Source: Bacteroidales bacterium (GTDB taxonomy: Bacteria; Bacteroidota; Bacteroidia; Bacteroidales; Muribaculaceae). Taken from it: DNA of 6,484 nucleotides. The position numbers and the translations under genes were made by a program. Position 1 is the stretch's first letter. Each line of letters opens with the position of its first letter. The DNA is taken from assembly GCA_004557195.1 (NCBI GenBank), contig SFER01000123.1:1-6484 (forward strand), given 5' to 3'. Shown here in pieces: positions 5,552-6,484 of this stretch. The notes under the pieces are model-generated. The model saw nothing but the letters and a program-made list of their open reading frames with translations. It had not been told where the DNA came from and did not search any database.

Positions 5552-6460
5552 TTAGAAACGGCTGCCGGCACCTCCGCCACCGAAGCTTCCGCCACCGAAA
5601 CTGCCACCGGAGAATCCGCCGCCACCTCTGCCGGAGAATCCGCCTCCGCCGATGATGACACCGCCTCCACCGCCTTTCGACACTTGGTCGTCGGCACTCT
5701 TCTCGCGGCGCGTCAAGGAGTTGCCACATGCGTCGCAGCGATAGGTTACATCTTCCTCTTTAATTCCGTTTTTGCGGCTCACGACCTTCACCGATTGCCT
5801 TTTGAGTTTGTGTTTGCCACACTTGGGGCATTTGCTCCGATTGTATTCATAGATGATGAGTATGACAATCATAAGCAGGAAGGCTCCGAGGAACAGCGAA
5901 AGTGCGACAATGGCGGCGGTGTCATCGCCATCATCTTCCTCTTCGCGCTCCATCGTGCCGTCGAGGCGCTGAGCCACAGCCTTCACTCCCTCCACCATGC
6001 CGGTGTTCCAATCATCGTTTTTGAAATATGGCACCATGTAGCGCTGCTGGATGCGCTTGCAGATGGCATCGGGCAGGTCGCCTTCGAGACCATATCCGGT
6101 GGCAAACTGCACCGCGCGCTCCTCGGTAGCGATAAGAATCACAAGTCCGTTGTCGCGCTTTTTCTCGCCGACACCGTTTTTCTCGCCGAGTTTCAGCGCA
6201 AAATCAAACGGGTCGCCCCCTTCGATGTCGCTCACCACCACCACGAGAGTCTGAATCCCGGTTTTTTGTTCGAGATTGTAGAGCGTGGTGTCGATGGCAT
6301 TCACTGCCTCGGGCGACAGGATATTGTCGGGATTGGAGCAGTATTTTCGTGCATCTTGGAGATGAACCATAGGAATCTCCTCCACCTTATATTCCTTGGC
6401 ATTAAGGCAGGTGAAAGGAAAAATAAGGCAAATAAGCCATATCAACGCAAAATTTCTCAT
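5552..6460 (-). CDS. TPM-domain membrane protein with zinc ribbon and glycine-rich tail (YgcG-like)
   Basis: From the ATG at 6460 the protein has 302 residues. The first 21 form a signal peptide (M-R-N-F-A-L-I-W ... C-L-N-A). Next is an extracytoplasmic TPM domain (~45-165) with L-S-P-E-A-V-N-A-I-D, T-L-V-V-V-V-S-D-I-E-G-G-D, D-N-G-L-V-I-L-I-A and A-T-G-Y-G-L-E-G-D-L-P-D-A, all characteristic. An acidic linker and a membrane helix (~181-204) follow, then a probable cytoplasmic zinc ribbon (C-P-K-C at 211-214, C-D-A-C at 242-245) and a Gly/Ser/Phe-rich tail ending G-A-G-S-R-F. TPM domains occur in plant TLP18.3/Psb32, implicated in photosystem II repair, and in bacterial YgcG proteins of unclear function, often next to lemA as here. 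An ATG at 6469 (three more residues) is about equally possible. A TTG at 6484 is in frame but less likely. No frameshift is seen. Confidence 0.87.
   Translation of the reverse strand: MRNFALIWLICLIFPFTCLNAKEYKVEEIPMVHLQDARKYCSNPDNILSPEAVNAIDTTLYNLEQKTGIQTLVVVVSDIEGGDPFDFALKLGEKNGVGEKKRDNGLVILIATEERAVQFATGYGLEGDLPDAICKRIQQRYMVPYFKNDDWNTGMVEGVKAVAQRLDGTMEREEEDDGDDTAAIVALSLFLGAFLLMIVILIIYEYNRSKCPKCGKHKLKRQSVKVVSRKNGIKEEDVTYRCDACGNSLTRREKSADDQVSKGGGGGVIIGGGGFSGRGGGGFSGGSFGGGSFGGGGAGSRF
5555..5674 (-). repeat. Low-complexity repeat encoding the glycine-rich tail
   Basis: These bases encode about 40 residues, mostly Gly with Ser and Phe (G-G-G-G-F-S-G and G-G-S-F-G-G units). At DNA level the 14-mer CCGGAGAATCCGCC (plus strand) occurs at 5607-5620 and again at 5631-5644, and CCGCCACCGAAG/CCGCCACCGAAA-type units occur at about 5575-5600. 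Such DNA is prone to slippage. The reading frame here is intact to its stop. Confidence 0.8.
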
Positions 6461-6465
6461 AATTC

Positions 6466-6479
6466 TCATTATATAATGA
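6466..6479. repeat. Perfect 14-bp AT-rich palindrome at the TPM gene start
   Basis: TCATTATATAATGA is its own reverse complement and contains the alternative ATG start at 6469-6467. The minus strand just upstream reads TTGCATC to the window edge, which could be the end of a TAnnTTTG-CA promoter box. The palindrome would then lie at or beside the transcription start. AT-rich palindromes arise easily by chance. Confidence 0.35.
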
Positions 6480-6484
6480 TGCAA

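Overview
The window looks like ordinary chromosomal DNA from a member of the Bacteroidales (Bacteroides/Muribaculaceae-like). Coding regions have balanced GC and intergenic DNA is strongly AT-rich. ATG-start genes have A/T-rich leaders with no clear Shine-Dalgarno sequence. TAnnTTTG-type -7 promoter boxes are present, and the protein families (long YfhO, HSPF-motif methyltransferase-like protein, XerD, LemA, TPM protein) are typical of that phylum. The assignment rests on motif and family recognition only. The species cannot be named from the sequence.

Layout. Bases 1-26 (minus) hold the first eight or so codons of a gene leaving the window, whose N-terminus resembles Lrp/AsnC-type regulators. 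Bases 27-232 are a divergent intergenic region with -7-like boxes for both directions and a perfect 7-bp inverted repeat (88-104). To the right, a tightly packed plus-strand group runs yfhO-like membrane protein (233-2773), methyltransferase-like protein (2777-3493, TTG start) and ElaA-type GNAT acetyltransferase (3506-3973). A second group on the minus strand converges on it with a 10-bp gap. Read in its own direction it is a TPM-domain membrane protein (6460-5552, its upstream region cut by the window edge), lemA (5509-4928) and xerD (4913-3984, GTG start).

How the genes may work together. YfhO is a polytopic membrane protein related to GT-C glycosyltransferases, so the first group may serve envelope modification, but the two small cytoplasmic proteins have no known link to it. 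TPM-domain and LemA proteins often occur side by side and both face the cell envelope. XerD, the chromosome-dimer resolvase, appears to be translated from the same transcript, 14 nt after lemA.

I found no mobile element, CRISPR array, RNA gene or obviously new multi-gene system. The points most worth a second look are the divergent promoter region with its operator-like palindrome, the apparent loss of acidic residues in the methyltransferase-like protein, the zinc-ribbon and glycine-rich tail of the TPM protein, and the pairing of non-ATG starts with strong Shine-Dalgarno sequences.
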